From Chryseobacterium sp. Leaf180 (lineage in GTDB: Bacteria > Bacteroidota > Bacteroidia > Flavobacteriales > Weeksellaceae): 64,000 bases of DNA. This document shows positions 17,663-26,267 of this stretch, one piece after another; the stretch's first letter is position 1; each line of letters starts with the position of its first letter. Under the pieces are notes generated by a model. The model saw only the letters and a program-made list of their open reading frames with translations, had not been told where the DNA came from and searched no databases. The stretch lies in assembly GCF_001424585.1 (NCBI RefSeq), contig NZ_LMPJ01000001.1, positions 715,054 to 779,053 of the forward strand, in the 5' to 3' direction. A program made the translations under genes and the position numbers.

Positions 17663-18622
17663 CTACTTATTTTTCAACAGATTCATGATTTGCTCGGCAA
17701 GTGACAATCCGATTCTGTCTTGCGCTTCAAGCGTCGCAGCTCCTGTATGTGGTGTAAGCGAAATTTTCGGATGATTGAGAATCTGATTATCCGGTGTTGG
17801 TTCGTTGATAAAAACATCCAAACCAGCAAAACGCACTTTCCCGGAATCTAAAGCCTGCAACAAAGCCTTTTCATCGATAACGCCACCGCGCGAACAATTC
17901 ACAATTGCCACGCCGGTTTTCATTAAAGCAAATTCATCTTCACCAATCATAAAACCATTTTTCTGCGCAGGAACATGCAAAGTAATGAAGTCAGATTCCT
18001 GCAGAACTTCCGCTAAAGGCTCGGTTTCAATATCAACATTAATATACTGGTTGTTGTAAAACTTTACTTTAATGCTGGCTTTCCCAACATTGTTATCAGC
18101 GGCAACCACGCGCATTCCTAATCCGAGGGCGATGCGGGCAACTTCCTGCCCGATTCTTCCCATACCAACGATGCCGATGGTTTTTCCGCGAAGCTCGATG
18201 CCGGCAGTATACGCTTTTTTCAGAGAAGCAAATTCGGTATTACCTTTTAGAGGCATCTTTCGGTTTGAATCCTGAAGAAAACGTGCACCGGAAAAAAGAT
18301 GAGCAAATACAAGTTCAGCAACAGATTCAGACGAAGCCGAAGGTGTATTGATGACATGAATACCTTTTTCACGCGCATATTCGACATCAATATTATCCAT
18401 CCCGACACCACCACGACCAATAATTTCTATTGAGGGACAAACATCAATGAGTTCTTTGCGAACTGTGGTTGCACTGCGTACCAAAATTATTTTAATCTGA
18501 TGTGTGTTGATAAATTCAGGTAAATCTTTCTGATCCACTTTTTGTGTAATCACTTCAAAATCCTGAGCTGTAAGTGCATCAATTCCAGACTGATCGAGAC
18601 CGTCATTTGCTAAAATTTTCAT
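17663..18622 (-). CDS. serA: D-3-phosphoglycerate dehydrogenase (D-2-hydroxyacid dehydrogenase)
   Basis: A 319-residue NAD-dependent dehydrogenase. Motifs are GRGGVGMDNIDVEYA, the nucleotide-binding GMGRIGQEVA near residue 152, the catalytic Arg in NCSRGGVIDE, Glu in NEPTPDN and His in TPHTGAAT. The substrate-binding and NAD domains fill the whole protein, so it is the short SerA form without an ACT regulatory domain; feedback by serine is therefore not expected. It opens serine biosynthesis. Related dehydrogenases share these motifs, so the substrate is inferred. Confidence 0.85.
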   Translation of the reverse strand: MKILANDGLDQSGIDALTAQDFEVITQKVDQKDLPEFINTHQIKIILVRSATTVRKELIDVCPSIEIIGRGGVGMDNIDVEYAREKGIHVINTPSASSESVAELVFAHLFSGARFLQDSNRKMPLKGNTEFASLKKAYTAGIELRGKTIGIVGMGRIGQEVARIALGLGMRVVAADNNVGKASIKVKFYNNQYINVDIETEPLAEVLQESDFITLHVPAQKNGFMIGEDEFALMKTGVAIVNCSRGGVIDEKALLQALDSGKVRFAGLDVFINEPTPDNQILNHPKISLTPHTGAATLEAQDRIGLSLAEQIMNLLKNK

Positions 18623-18703
18623 TTTATTTCTTATTTAAAAACAAAAGATTTAAAACCAAAACAAAAAAAATTCTTTTGCCTGATTTTAAATCTCTCGTAA
18701 AAT

Positions 18704-19105
18704 TTAATCTTTAAAAACTTCAATATTCACCTGCTTCTCAATGAGGTCAGTGAATTTCCCTTTGTATCTTGTTGCTCTTACGAGATGATTATCAATCCAG
18801 TGATAATTTCCGCCGCGCGGTTTTCCGCACAGAATACTGTGATATTTAAAACCGTTTTTATCAAGCCAATCCTTTGTAATCTGCTTCAGATCTTCAGTAC
18901 GAGAAGTAAAAAAACAAATCTGATGACCTTCATCGTACCATTTGTTTATCGTTTCAAGCGCATCGGGAAAAGGCATGCAAGTCATCATTCTTTCAGGTTC
19001 TTCATTCGGAATATCATCGGTAATAGTTCCGTCGATATCAATTAAATAATTCTTTACGCCGTTTTTCAAAACCGGGCTGATATGTTGTTGGTAATCTAGC
19101 TCCAT
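18704..19105 (-). CDS. HAD-superfamily phosphatase
   Basis: A 133-residue protein with the HAD nucleophile motif LIDIDGTITDD near residues 21-31, motif II FFTSRTED (about 64-71), a Lys in KPRGGNYHWIDN and an acidic end of that block. It is a compact, capless member like those in the LNS2/polynucleotide-kinase-like group. The substrate is not known; relatives in this genus are at times labelled phosphoheptose isomerase without support. A -7 box 20 bases upstream fixes the start. Confidence 0.75.
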   Translation of the reverse strand: MELDYQQHISPVLKNGVKNYLIDIDGTITDDIPNEEPERMMTCMPFPDALETINKWYDEGHQICFFTSRTEDLKQITKDWLDKNGFKYHSILCGKPRGGNYHWIDNHLVRATRYKGKFTDLIEKQVNIEVFKD

Positions 19106-19125
19106 AGTTTAAAAATAATAAGCTG

Positions 19126-19133
19126 CAAAGCTA
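19126..19133 (-). promoter_or_regulatory. -7 box (TAGCTTTG) of the HAD gene
   Basis: On the minus strand it is a full TAnnTTTG match, 20 bases before the start codon. Confidence 0.5.
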
Positions 19134-19325
19134 CGTAATCTCAAAACACGAATAATATTAATTTAATTTTATCTTAGATAATCCAAAAAATCAGTAATTA
19201 CATTATATCGCAAATGCTTCTTCGGTAAACAATTCGCAAAGATGACATTTTTTTTATTTTCAAAATAAGATATAACTACTTTAAAATTTCACTCTAAAAA
19301 ATTTTAACCAATGGCGATTAAAACT

Positions 19326-19333
19326 TAAATTTG
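19326..19333 (+). promoter_or_regulatory. -7 box (TAAATTTG) of idi, leaderless arrangement
   Basis: A full TAnnTTTG match only five bases before the ATG at 19339, so transcription would begin at or next to the start codon. Confidence 0.6.
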
Positions 19334-19338
19334 TAAGA

Positions 19339-19854
19339 ATGGAAGAATTTGTAGTATTGGTGAATCCTGACGATCAGGTTTTGGGTCTCATGGAAAAACA
19401 GCAGGCGCACCAAAACGGACTTCTGCACCGTGCTTTTTCGGTTTTCCTTTTTAATAATAACGGTGAAATGCTGCTTCAGAAAAGGGCTTCCGGAAAGTAT
19501 CATTCGCCGGGACAGTGGACAAATGCTGTTTGCTCACATCCCCGGGAAAACGAAGATTACCTCGATGGCGCTGCTAGAAGACTTCGCGAAGAATTGGGAA
19601 TCGAAACAGATTTAAATCACAAATTTTCTTTCATTTATAAAGCCGACGTGGGAAAAGGACTTTGGGAACATGAGCTCGACCACGTTTTCACCGGTATCTA
19701 TAATGATGCTTTTCAGCTTGATTCTGCTGAAGTTGAAGAGGTGCGGTACATTTCTCCAGCTGATCTTGATACAGAGATGAAAGAAAATCCTGAAAATTTC
19801 ACAGAATGGTTTAAAATCATTCTTGCCGAATACAAAGATCATTTAGACAAATAA
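19339..19854 (+). CDS. idi: Isopentenyl-diphosphate delta-isomerase, type 1
   Basis: A 171-residue Nudix-fold enzyme. The catalytic Cys lies in WTNAVCSHP near residue 62, the Nudix-like helix in GAARRLREELGIE, and the catalytic Glu region in LWEHELDHVF. It interconverts isopentenyl and dimethylallyl diphosphate for isoprenoid synthesis, including the menaquinone side chain. The length is normal. gcvT follows after 38 bases and is probably cotranscribed. Confidence 0.94.
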   Translation: MEEFVVLVNPDDQVLGLMEKQQAHQNGLLHRAFSVFLFNNNGEMLLQKRASGKYHSPGQWTNAVCSHPRENEDYLDGAARRLREELGIETDLNHKFSFIYKADVGKGLWEHELDHVFTGIYNDAFQLDSAEVEEVRYISPADLDTEMKENPENFTEWFKIILAEYKDHLDK

Positions 19855-19892
19855 AAATTCAGACAATCCAGAAAATTTAACAATAAAAATAT

Positions 19893-20969
19893 ATGAAAAA
19901 AACAGCTTTGTACGATAAGCACGTTTCTCTGGGAGCGAAAATAGTTCCTTTTGCAGGTTTTGATATGCCTGTGCAGTACTCGGGCGTTACCGAAGAGCAT
20001 TTTGCCGTGCGCGAAAAAGCAGGTTTGTTCGACGTTTCTCACATGGGACAGTTCTTCATCGAAGGCGAAGGCGCCAAAGAACTTTTGCAGTACGTGACAA
20101 CCAATAATGTGGATGCTCTTGAAAACGGAAAAGCACAATACTCTTGTCTGCCGAACGAAAACGGCGGTATCGTTGATGATCTGATTGTTTATAAAATGGA
20201 TGATCAAAAATATTTTGTCGTAGTAAACGCTTCAAATATCGATAAAGACTGGAATCATATTTCTAAATTCAATACGTTTGGTGCGAAAATGACCAATGCT
20301 TCAGATGAGATGTCTCTTCTTGCTGTTCAAGGCCCGAAAGCGACAGAAATTCTTCAGAAACTTACTGAAACTAATTTATCTGAAATTCCTTATTACCACT
20401 TCACGGAAGGAACTGTTGCCGGAGTTAATGATGTGATTATTTCAAATACTGGCTATACTGGAAGCGGTGGCTTTGAGATTTATTTTAAAAATGAAAATGC
20501 CGAAAAACTTTGGGATGAAATCTTGAAGGCTGGAGAAAGCGAAGGCATGATTCCTTGCGGATTGGCTGCCAGAGATACTTTGCGTCTGGAAAAAGGTTTC
20601 TGCCTTTATGGAATGGATATCGACGATACAACTTCACCAATCGAAGCCGGACTTGGCTGGATCACCAAATTTGATAAAGATTTTGTCTCAAAAGATACTT
20701 TTGCGAAGCAGAACGAAGAAGGTGTGACGAGAAAACTGGTTGGTTTTGAACTGACAGAAAAAGGCGTTCCGAGACATGATTATCCGGTGGTAGATGCCGA
20801 AGGTAACGTTATCGGAAAAGTTACGTCAGGTACGCAGTCACCGATGAAAAAGATTGGTTTAGGCATTGCTTATGTTGATAAGCCGCATTTTAAACTGGGA
20901 ACGGAAATTTTTATTCAGGTGAGAAATAAAAATATTCCGGCGGTAGTGACTAAAATGCCTTTCGTATAA
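19893..20969 (+). CDS. gcvT: Glycine cleavage system T protein (aminomethyltransferase)
   Basis: A 358-residue enzyme of normal length. N-terminal motifs are VPFAGFDMPVQY and FDVSHMGQF, with GGIVDDLIVY further on and the C-terminal GxTSGTxSP block present as GKVTSGTQSPMKKIGLG. It transfers the methylene unit of aminomethylated H protein to tetrahydrofolate and releases ammonia. The P and H genes are not in the window. There is no room for a glycine riboswitch in the 38-base gap from idi. Confidence 0.95.
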   Translation: MKKTALYDKHVSLGAKIVPFAGFDMPVQYSGVTEEHFAVREKAGLFDVSHMGQFFIEGEGAKELLQYVTTNNVDALENGKAQYSCLPNENGGIVDDLIVYKMDDQKYFVVVNASNIDKDWNHISKFNTFGAKMTNASDEMSLLAVQGPKATEILQKLTETNLSEIPYYHFTEGTVAGVNDVIISNTGYTGSGGFEIYFKNENAEKLWDEILKAGESEGMIPCGLAARDTLRLEKGFCLYGMDIDDTTSPIEAGLGWITKFDKDFVSKDTFAKQNEEGVTRKLVGFELTEKGVPRHDYPVVDAEGNVIGKVTSGTQSPMKKIGLGIAYVDKPHFKLGTEIFIQVRNKNIPAVVTKMPFV

Positions 20970-20992
20970 GACATTAAAATCATCAAAAACAA

Positions 20993-21028
20993 AAAAAACC
21001 ACAGAACTATAAAATTCTGTGGTTTTTT
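20993..21028. terminator. Bidirectional intrinsic terminator
   Basis: A perfect 14-bp stem (20993-21006 with 21015-21028) flanked by A and T runs between gcvT and the convergent ArsC-like gene. Confidence 0.85.
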
Positions 21029-21040
21029 ATTTCTTTAAAA

Positions 21041-21394
21041 CTAATTGCCGTTGAAAAAGGCTCTCAGATTATCGATATTTTTTTTGTCGTTTCCTACGAA
21101 AATCTCGTTGTCGGTAAGAAAAACAGGTCGCTTCAGGAATGTGTAATGATCAAGCAGTAACTCTTTGTAATCATCTTCTGTAAGGGTTTTAGGATCAATT
21201 TCGCGAAGTTTAATCTGAGTAGATTTCTTGCTGAAAATATCTTCGTACGAGTTTGTAATTTTATGCATGGCCTCCACTTCTTCTTTGGTGATCGGCTCTT
21301 TTTTAATCTCACGCATTTCCCAGCCGCGCAAATCAAATTTAGCTATAATCTTTCTGCAGGTCTCGCAGCTATTGAGGTAAAAAACTTTTTTCAT
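21041..21394 (-). CDS. ArsC/Spx-family protein
   Basis: A 117-residue thioredoxin-fold protein with a CxxC pair near residues 9-12 (NSCETCRK), then REIKKEPITKEEV and the KRPVF block with its cis-Pro near residue 88. These are typical of the ArsC-like/Spx group. The classic ArsC uses a single Cys plus Arg triad; the CxxC here is more like Spx or YffB. No arsenic genes are near and Spx partners are a Firmicutes feature, so the role is open, most likely a thiol-redox one. Confidence 0.8.
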   Translation of the reverse strand: MKKVFYLNSCETCRKIIAKFDLRGWEMREIKKEPITKEEVEAMHKITNSYEDIFSKKSTQIKLREIDPKTLTEDDYKELLLDHYTFLKRPVFLTDNEIFVGNDKKNIDNLRAFFNGN

Positions 21395-21512
21395 TATTTA
21401 AAGTCGCTATTTAACAATTGTATAAATCCCAAACGGATATTTTGACAATATACCATTTTTTTTCATTAAATTCATAATTTTTAGCCTTAAATTTTTATTA
21501 AATCATAAAAAA

Positions 21513-21537
21513 TCCTTTCAAAATAGGTTTGAAAGGA
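21513..21537 (-). terminator. Intrinsic terminator after rny
   Basis: A 10-bp perfect stem (21513-21522 with 21528-21537); on the minus strand six T follow. Confidence 0.8.
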
Positions 21538-21560
21538 CTTTTTAATTGTTTTAAGCTTAA

Positions 21561-23129
21561 TTATCTTGCGATATTCACTGCACGAGTTTCACGGATAACG
21601 GTTACACGAACCTGCCCAGGATAAGTTAATTCATTCTGAATCTTCTCAGAAATATCGTAAGAGAGCTGCGAAGCAATCTCGTCATTTACTTTTCCGCTTT
21701 CCACCATTACTCTCAATTCACGACCGGCCTGAATCGCATAAGCGCTGGAAACACCTTCAAAACTTAAAGCTGCCGCTTCCAGATCCTTCAGTCTCTGAAT
21801 ATAAGATTCTAAAACCTGACGTCTTGCGCCCGGTCTTGCGCCGGAGATCGCATCAGCCACCTGGATGATCGGAGAAAGTAAAGACGTCATTTCTACTTCG
21901 TCATGGTGAGCGCCAATCGCATTGATTACTTCAGCATTTTCACCATATTTTTCTGCCCACTGCATTCCTAAAAGTGCATGTGGAAGTTCAGATTCCTGTT
22001 CTGGAACTTTCCCGATATCATGCAAAAGACCTGCTCTTTTCGCTAATTTTACATTTAAACCTAATTCAGCAGCCATTGTCGCAGCGATATTTGCCACTTC
22101 TCTCGAGTGCTGAAGAAGGTTCTGTCCGTAAGAAGAACGGTATTTCATTCTACCGATAATTTTCACCAATTCCGGATGAAGACCGTGAATACCCAGATCG
22201 ATTATTGTTCTCTTGCCCACTTCGATGATCTCTTCTTCGATCATTTTTTTGGTTTTCTCTACAACTTCCTCTATTCTTGCCGGGTGAATTCTACCGTCGG
22301 TTACCAAACGGTGAAGTGATAATCTTGCGATTTCTCTTCTCACAGGATCAAAACAAGATAAAAGAATCGCTTCCGGAGTATCATCAACGATAATTTCAAC
22401 TCCTGTCATGGCTTCCAAAGCACGGATATTTCGTCCTTCTCTACCGATAATTCTGCCTTTCACTTCATCAGATTCGATATTGAATACCGAAACCGAGTTC
22501 TCAATCGCCTGCTCTGTCCCGATTCTCTGAATGGTCTGAATAACGATTTTTCTCGCTTCACTTTTAGCATTCAGCTGAGCTTCTTCCATAATGCTCTGTA
22601 CGTGTGCCTGCGCTCTAGATTTTGCTTCTGCTCGCATACTTTCAACCAACTCTACTTTTGCTTCTTCAGCAGTGTAATTGGCGACTTTTTCGAGCATTTC
22701 TACTTTTCTCGCAACCGCAGTGTCAAGTTCCTGCTGTTTTTTATCTATAATTTCAGACTTTCTTGCGTAATCTGCGATCTGACGGTCAAGGTCTTTTTCA
22801 AGTTTACCTGTCTTATTCAGATCATCATTTAATTTATTTTCTTTGTCTTTGATTCGCTTTTCTGCGTCCTGCATTTTCTTTTCGCGAGTCTGGATATCGG
22901 CGTCATGCTGAGATTTCAGTTCAAGAAATTTTTCTTTTGCCTGTACGTTTTTCTCTTTTTTAATAGATTCTGCCTGCACATTAGCCTTTTCGATAAGATT
23001 TTCAGCTTGTTTTTTGGCATCATCTATAATAAATTTTGCTTTGGTATTAAGCGAACTTTTAGAAAAAAAGATTCCGAAAAGTGCTCCTGCGACCAAACAA
23101 ATCACGCCTACTATAATGGGTGTTATCAT
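21561..23129 (-). CDS. rny: Ribonuclease Y
   Basis: A 522-residue endoribonuclease. An N-terminal membrane helix ([20 protein letters not shown]) anchors it. A long coiled coil follows (about 30-200), then a KH RNA-binding domain ([15 protein letters not shown] near residue 228) and an HD domain with [10 protein letters not shown] near 368. It starts mRNA decay at the membrane and is widespread in Bacteroidota. The length is normal. Upstream on the same strand are the 6S RNA and zapA, so it may be partly cotranscribed with them. Confidence 0.95.
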   Translation of the reverse strand: MITPIIVGVICLVAGALFGIFFSKSSLNTKAKFIIDDAKKQAENLIEKANVQAESIKKEKNVQAKEKFLELKSQHDADIQTREKKMQDAEKRIKDKENKLNDDLNKTGKLEKDLDRQIADYARKSEIIDKKQQELDTAVARKVEMLEKVANYTAEEAKVELVESMRAEAKSRAQAHVQSIMEEAQLNAKSEARKIVIQTIQRIGTEQAIENSVSVFNIESDEVKGRIIGREGRNIRALEAMTGVEIIVDDTPEAILLSCFDPVRREIARLSLHRLVTDGRIHPARIEEVVEKTKKMIEEEIIEVGKRTIIDLGIHGLHPELVKIIGRMKYRSSYGQNLLQHSREVANIAATMAAELGLNVKLAKRAGLLHDIGKVPEQESELPHALLGMQWAEKYGENAEVINAIGAHHDEVEMTSLLSPIIQVADAISGARPGARRQVLESYIQRLKDLEAAALSFEGVSSAYAIQAGRELRVMVESGKVNDEIASQLSYDISEKIQNELTYPGQVRVTVIRETRAVNIAR

Positions 23130-23163
23130 ATATATTGAGTTTTAATTGTCCTGTTTATTAAAT

Positions 23164-23340
23164 AAAAAAAGCCTACAATAATTCAGTGATATAGAGTAAA
23201 CTCCTAATCAACACGATTTGAACTGATTTCTATGGTCTGTAATCCGGCAGGCCGGCGCGCCATTCCATAGACATTTGTCCGGTAATTGTTTAGCGTTGAG
23301 TTTACCTTTAATGTGTTAGAATTACTGTAGGCAGAGGTTT
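23164..23340 (-). ncRNA. ssrS: 6S RNA (6S-Flavo type)
   Basis: The minus strand folds into one long broken rod. The closing stem pairs GCCTACAGTAATTC (23332-23319) with GAATTATTGTAGGC (23184-23171) over 14 bp with one G-U. An inner stem joins GTAAACTC and GAGTTTAC. The apical stem is TCTATGG/CCATAGA with a GC-rich tip (CCGGC/GCCGG). A T run follows the 3' side. Size (about 175), rod shape and the position between zapA and rny fit 6S RNA, which binds the RNA polymerase housekeeping holoenzyme. The 5' end is about ten bases past the zapA stop. Confidence 0.75.
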
Positions 23341-23351
23341 TGCGGCGAGTA

Positions 23352-23639
23352 TTACTCAGCTGCATCATCCAGCATTTGATTGATCTTTTTCAGACGCTCA
23401 TTTGCCGATTGTATATTTTTTTCGTTGCTCAGAGAAAGCACTTCAGCATTGGTTCCAAGTTTCAGGGCACACATGGCGATCGCATCCTGCTTATCTCTTA
23501 CATCAAAATTCTGTTCAAAATCTTTAATCATATTTTCTATCTGCTTCCCGACCTTGCGCAGTGTTTCTTCTTCTGCTGCAGGTACATTCAGAGGATATAT
23601 TCTTCCCGCGATGTTGATGGTTATTCTCCTTACCTCCAT
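23352..23639 (-). CDS. zapA: Cell division protein ZapA
   Basis: A 96-residue ZapA-family protein. It begins MEVRRITINIAGRIYPLNV and continues with EEETLRKVGKQIENMI and a C-terminal coiled coil (LSLSNEKNIQSANERL). ZapA binds FtsZ and bundles its filaments at the division ring. The start at 23639 is chosen because it matches the family and overlaps the stop of the upstream coiled-coil gene as TAATG; a longer in-frame start would run into that gene. Confidence 0.88.
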   Translation of the reverse strand: MEVRRITINIAGRIYPLNVPAAEEETLRKVGKQIENMIKDFEQNFDVRDKQDAIAMCALKLGTNAEVLSLSNEKNIQSANERLKKINQMLDDAAE

Positions 23640-23941
23640 TACAATCCGCTGTTTTGAAGCTGTGCAATACAAAAGTCTACTTCTTTCACCAATCTGTTGA
23701 TGTGGTTTTTCATAAGTCTGTTGTGCTCAGGATTTCCTGATATTGCTGAATACAATTTTATACTTTTCTGTTCTTCTGCTAAAACCTGATTTTTTTTGCG
23801 CTCCTCAGCATATTTCTGCTTCATCTCGCTGTGATCCTTATCCAGTTCTTCGTAAGCTTCCCGAAGCAGCTGATTTTTTTTCTGCAAGGCCAAAATCTTT
23901 TTTTCAAGCTCTGAAAAATGGTTTTCTAACTCTTGTAGCAT
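23639..23941 (-). CDS. Small coiled-coil protein upstream of zapA
   Basis: A 100-residue protein that is nearly all coiled coil over its first 65 residues (ELEKKILALQKKNQLLREAY), with a short C-terminal helix NRLVKEVDFCIAQL. Its size and its translational coupling to zapA suggest a cell-division accessory role similar in idea to ZapB, but no homology to ZapB is claimed. A TACTTTTG promoter box lies 29 bases upstream. Confidence 0.75.
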   Translation of the reverse strand: MLQELENHFSELEKKILALQKKNQLLREAYEELDKDHSEMKQKYAEERKKNQVLAEEQKSIKLYSAISGNPEHNRLMKNHINRLVKEVDFCIAQLQNSGL

Positions 23942-23970
23942 TTCAGGTTTATAATTATTCTAACTATGAG

Positions 23971-23978
23971 CAAAAGTA
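23971..23978 (-). promoter_or_regulatory. -7 box (TACTTTTG) of the zapA operon
   Basis: A full TAnnTTTG match on the minus strand, 29 bases before the start of the coiled-coil gene. Confidence 0.5.
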
Positions 23979-24032
23979 GGAAATTATTAACATTAATAAA
24001 AATAAAAATCCCTGTATTTTGAGTAGTCAACA

Positions 24033-24062
24033 AAAAAGGAGACGCATCAGCATCTCCTTTTT
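24033..24062 (-). terminator. Intrinsic terminator after porT
   Basis: AAAAAGGAGA (24033-24042) pairs with TCTCCTTTTT (24053-24062); the minus strand ends in a T run. Confidence 0.75.
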
Positions 24063-24082
24063 ATATCTTTCTTTTTTATGGT

Positions 24083-24865
24083 TTATTCAAATTTCAGAAC
24101 GAACATGAATGCTCTTGTCTGAAGGGTAGAAATCGCGGCAGACCAGTATGGTGGCGTTGTAGGATTATCAGCAACAATCTCATTATTCATGAAGAAAGTT
24201 CCTCTCACGCCAGGCGTAAGTTTAAATTTATTAAAGTAAAACTGTACCCCAACTTCCGCAGACCAAGCAAAATTATGCGTTGTCGATCTGAAAACCTGCT
24301 GCTGATTGTCTTCTGTAGAACTTGAGTTTGACTGAAGATTGACAATGTAATTTACACCCGCTGCAACGTATGGTCTGGAGTTATACCAACGGTCGCCATG
24401 TAGTTCCAGCAAAACCGGTACATCTACCAATGTTGATTTAATCTCTCTTATGCGGTCTTTTTCTGTAAGCGGAATAGGCGTAAACGGTGCATTGGTAAGC
24501 GTTCCGTTTTGATAAAAATCGTTAGACTGCGTATTGAAAATAAGCTGTCTCTGGCCAAACTGCAAACCTGGTTCTACACGCACATCAAGATTATCATTCA
24601 ATCTGAATTTCGCGATAAGACCTGCTCCAAAACTATAGCTTTCTTTTGTCTGAACCAAAATATTGTTGCCACTCATACCATACGTCGGATCAAAAACGGT
24701 GTGGTAATCAAGTCGGTTTCCATTCAGATAAAAACCCCAGCTGAAAACCTGCTGATCAAAACCTTCCAGCTTATCCATACGGTTTCTTGTTCTGAACTGA
24801 GCATCTGCGAAAACAGCAATATTTACGGAGGCTAAAACCAGCGCTTTTAATAGAAATTTATTCAT
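24083..24865 (-). CDS. porT: Type IX secretion system outer-membrane protein PorT
   Basis: A 260-residue protein with a signal peptide ending near AVFADAQ and alternating beta strands that predict an outer-membrane barrel (RPYVAAGVNYIVNLQS, SAEVGVQFYFNKFKLTPGVR). It matches the PorT/SprT family, needed for type IX secretion and gliding in Flavobacteriia. The link with ubiE, three bases upstream, is the usual neighbourhood and adds support. Its exact role in the translocon is not known. Confidence 0.82.
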   Translation of the reverse strand: MNKFLLKALVLASVNIAVFADAQFRTRNRMDKLEGFDQQVFSWGFYLNGNRLDYHTVFDPTYGMSGNNILVQTKESYSFGAGLIAKFRLNDNLDVRVEPGLQFGQRQLIFNTQSNDFYQNGTLTNAPFTPIPLTEKDRIREIKSTLVDVPVLLELHGDRWYNSRPYVAAGVNYIVNLQSNSSSTEDNQQQVFRSTTHNFAWSAEVGVQFYFNKFKLTPGVRGTFFMNNEIVADNPTTPPYWSAAISTLQTRAFMFVLKFE

Positions 24866-24868
24866 AGG

Positions 24869-25600
24869 TTATTTTGTTGCTTTATAAATTGTGGCAATTC
24901 CAAAACTCAATTTTGTGTATTCTACTTTTCGGAATCCTGTGTCTGAAAGAATCTGTTTCATTTTTTCGCCAAACGGGAAAGCATTTACAGAATCCGGCAG
25001 ATACGTATAAGCGCGGTTGTCTTTAGAAACCAGCCTACCGATTGCAGGAAGTATATTTTTAAAATAAAACATATAAAACGGACCCAAAAATCCCTCTACT
25101 TTAGAAAACTCCAGAATGTAAACACTTTTGTTTTCCTTCACCACTCTTCTCAGTTCCGCAAGACCTTTTTGCAGATTTTCAAAATTTCTCACTCCAAATG
25201 CAACGGAAACAGCATCAAATCTATTGTCCTCAAAAGGCAGATTTTCTGCATCTCCTTTTTGCATCGAAATTTTGCGGTCTAAATTAAGTTTTTTTATTTT
25301 ATTAATGCCAACATTTAACATTTGCTGCGAAAGATCAAGCCCTACCACATTGGCCTGGGTGCCCTTTTCGACTGCGATAGCTAAATCTCCCGTGCCCGTT
25401 GCAACGTCTAAAACTTCCTTCGGTACATCGGTTTTCATCATGCGCACAAGCTTATTTCTCCACAGCACATCGATCTTCATCGACAGTGCATGATTCAGAA
25501 GATCATACTTCGGCGCTATATTATCAAACATATCCTCTACCTGACTCTTCTTGCTCGTTTCTGAGTTGTAGGGCGTTACTTTGGTGATATCTTTTGTCAA
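24869..25600 (-). CDS. ubiE: Demethylmenaquinone methyltransferase UbiE/MenG
   Basis: A 243-residue class I methyltransferase. Motif I is VLDVATGTGDLAIA near residue 65, then VVGLDLSQQML, and the UbiE signatures YDLLNHALSMKIDVLWR (about 33-49) and AFGVRNFENLQKGL. It performs the last step of menaquinone synthesis, the quinone that feeds the bd oxidase coded elsewhere in this window. It overlaps the upstream membrane gene by 4 bases and is followed by porT, forming a three-gene operon. Confidence 0.95.
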   Translation of the reverse strand: MTKDITKVTPYNSETSKKSQVEDMFDNIAPKYDLLNHALSMKIDVLWRNKLVRMMKTDVPKEVLDVATGTGDLAIAVEKGTQANVVGLDLSQQMLNVGINKIKKLNLDRKISMQKGDAENLPFEDNRFDAVSVAFGVRNFENLQKGLAELRRVVKENKSVYILEFSKVEGFLGPFYMFYFKNILPAIGRLVSKDNRAYTYLPDSVNAFPFGEKMKQILSDTGFRKVEYTKLSFGIATIYKATK

Positions 25601-26166
25601 AACTGGTAATATTCTTTGTAATAATTAAGGTAATCCTGCTTTCTGAAAATCTTCGTGCGCGATTCTACCTTGTCTATATTTTTGATTATCTTATCATAAT
25701 CTTCGTTCACGTTATAATAAAAATCTTCTGTATAAAGTTTGTTGAAATGTTTCGGGCCGCCATAATAAGGTTTTCCGTCGATCATCACTTTATCCAATGC
25801 CAAAAGTAATGAATCTTTCTTTACGTTGTAGCCATAAAACTGGCGGTTTATGTAATAATCCTGATGTGCGATATTCAATAGACCACGCTGTCTTTCAACA
25901 TTAAAGGCAGAATCGTACAGCATTTTTTTGTTTCTGTCGAAAACCTGAATCGTATTTTTGCCTTTTTTCACATCCACTTTTACCGACTGTCCGGCAGCAA
26001 TGATGCCTTCTGAGCCATTATTTATTTTAAAATAATAGGTCTGCGGCGTAGGATTGTCTACGAGATAATCGTTCCGCTTTGCGAGGTATATAAAATAAAC
26101 TCCGAAAGCGAAGATACCGAGTGCGATAGCGATAAGTAAACCTTTCAGCGACGGATTGTTTTTCAT
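25597..26166 (-). CDS. Membrane-anchored protein of unknown function (ubiE-porT operon)
   Basis: A 189-residue protein with one N-terminal membrane helix (LLIAIALGIFAFGVYFIYLA) and an exported, Tyr- and Lys-rich domain without a motif I recognise. The start at 26166 is favoured over a longer in-frame one because a TAAATTTG promoter box lies 21 bases upstream of it and the longer form would run through that promoter. Cotranscription with ubiE and porT hints at an envelope role, not more. Confidence 0.68.
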   Translation of the reverse strand: MKNNPSLKGLLIAIALGIFAFGVYFIYLAKRNDYLVDNPTPQTYYFKINNGSEGIIAAGQSVKVDVKKGKNTIQVFDRNKKMLYDSAFNVERQRGLLNIAHQDYYINRQFYGYNVKKDSLLLALDKVMIDGKPYYGGPKHFNKLYTEDFYYNVNEDYDKIIKNIDKVESRTKIFRKQDYLNYYKEYYQF

Positions 26167-26187
26167 GTGTGGTGAAACCAATTTTTG

Positions 26188-26195
26188 CAAATTTA
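26188..26195 (-). promoter_or_regulatory. -7 box (TAAATTTG) of the ubiE-porT operon
   Basis: A full TAnnTTTG match on the minus strand, 21 bases before the first gene of the operon. Confidence 0.55.
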
Positions 26196-26232
26196 ATAAT
26201 ATTTTTAATTCTTTCTTATTAATATTAATCAT

Positions 26233-26240
26233 TAACTTTG
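26233..26240 (+). promoter_or_regulatory. -7 box (TAACTTTG) of the KAS III gene
   Basis: A full TAnnTTTG match 27 bases before the ATG at 26268. It lies back to back with the promoter at 26188-26195. Confidence 0.55.
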
Positions 26241-26267
26241 CCTCTTCAAAAAAAATCATTTACGCGA

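Noticed and set aside
19855..19892. Glycine riboswitch before gcvT
   Set aside because: The 38-base gap from idi is too short for a glycine aptamer.
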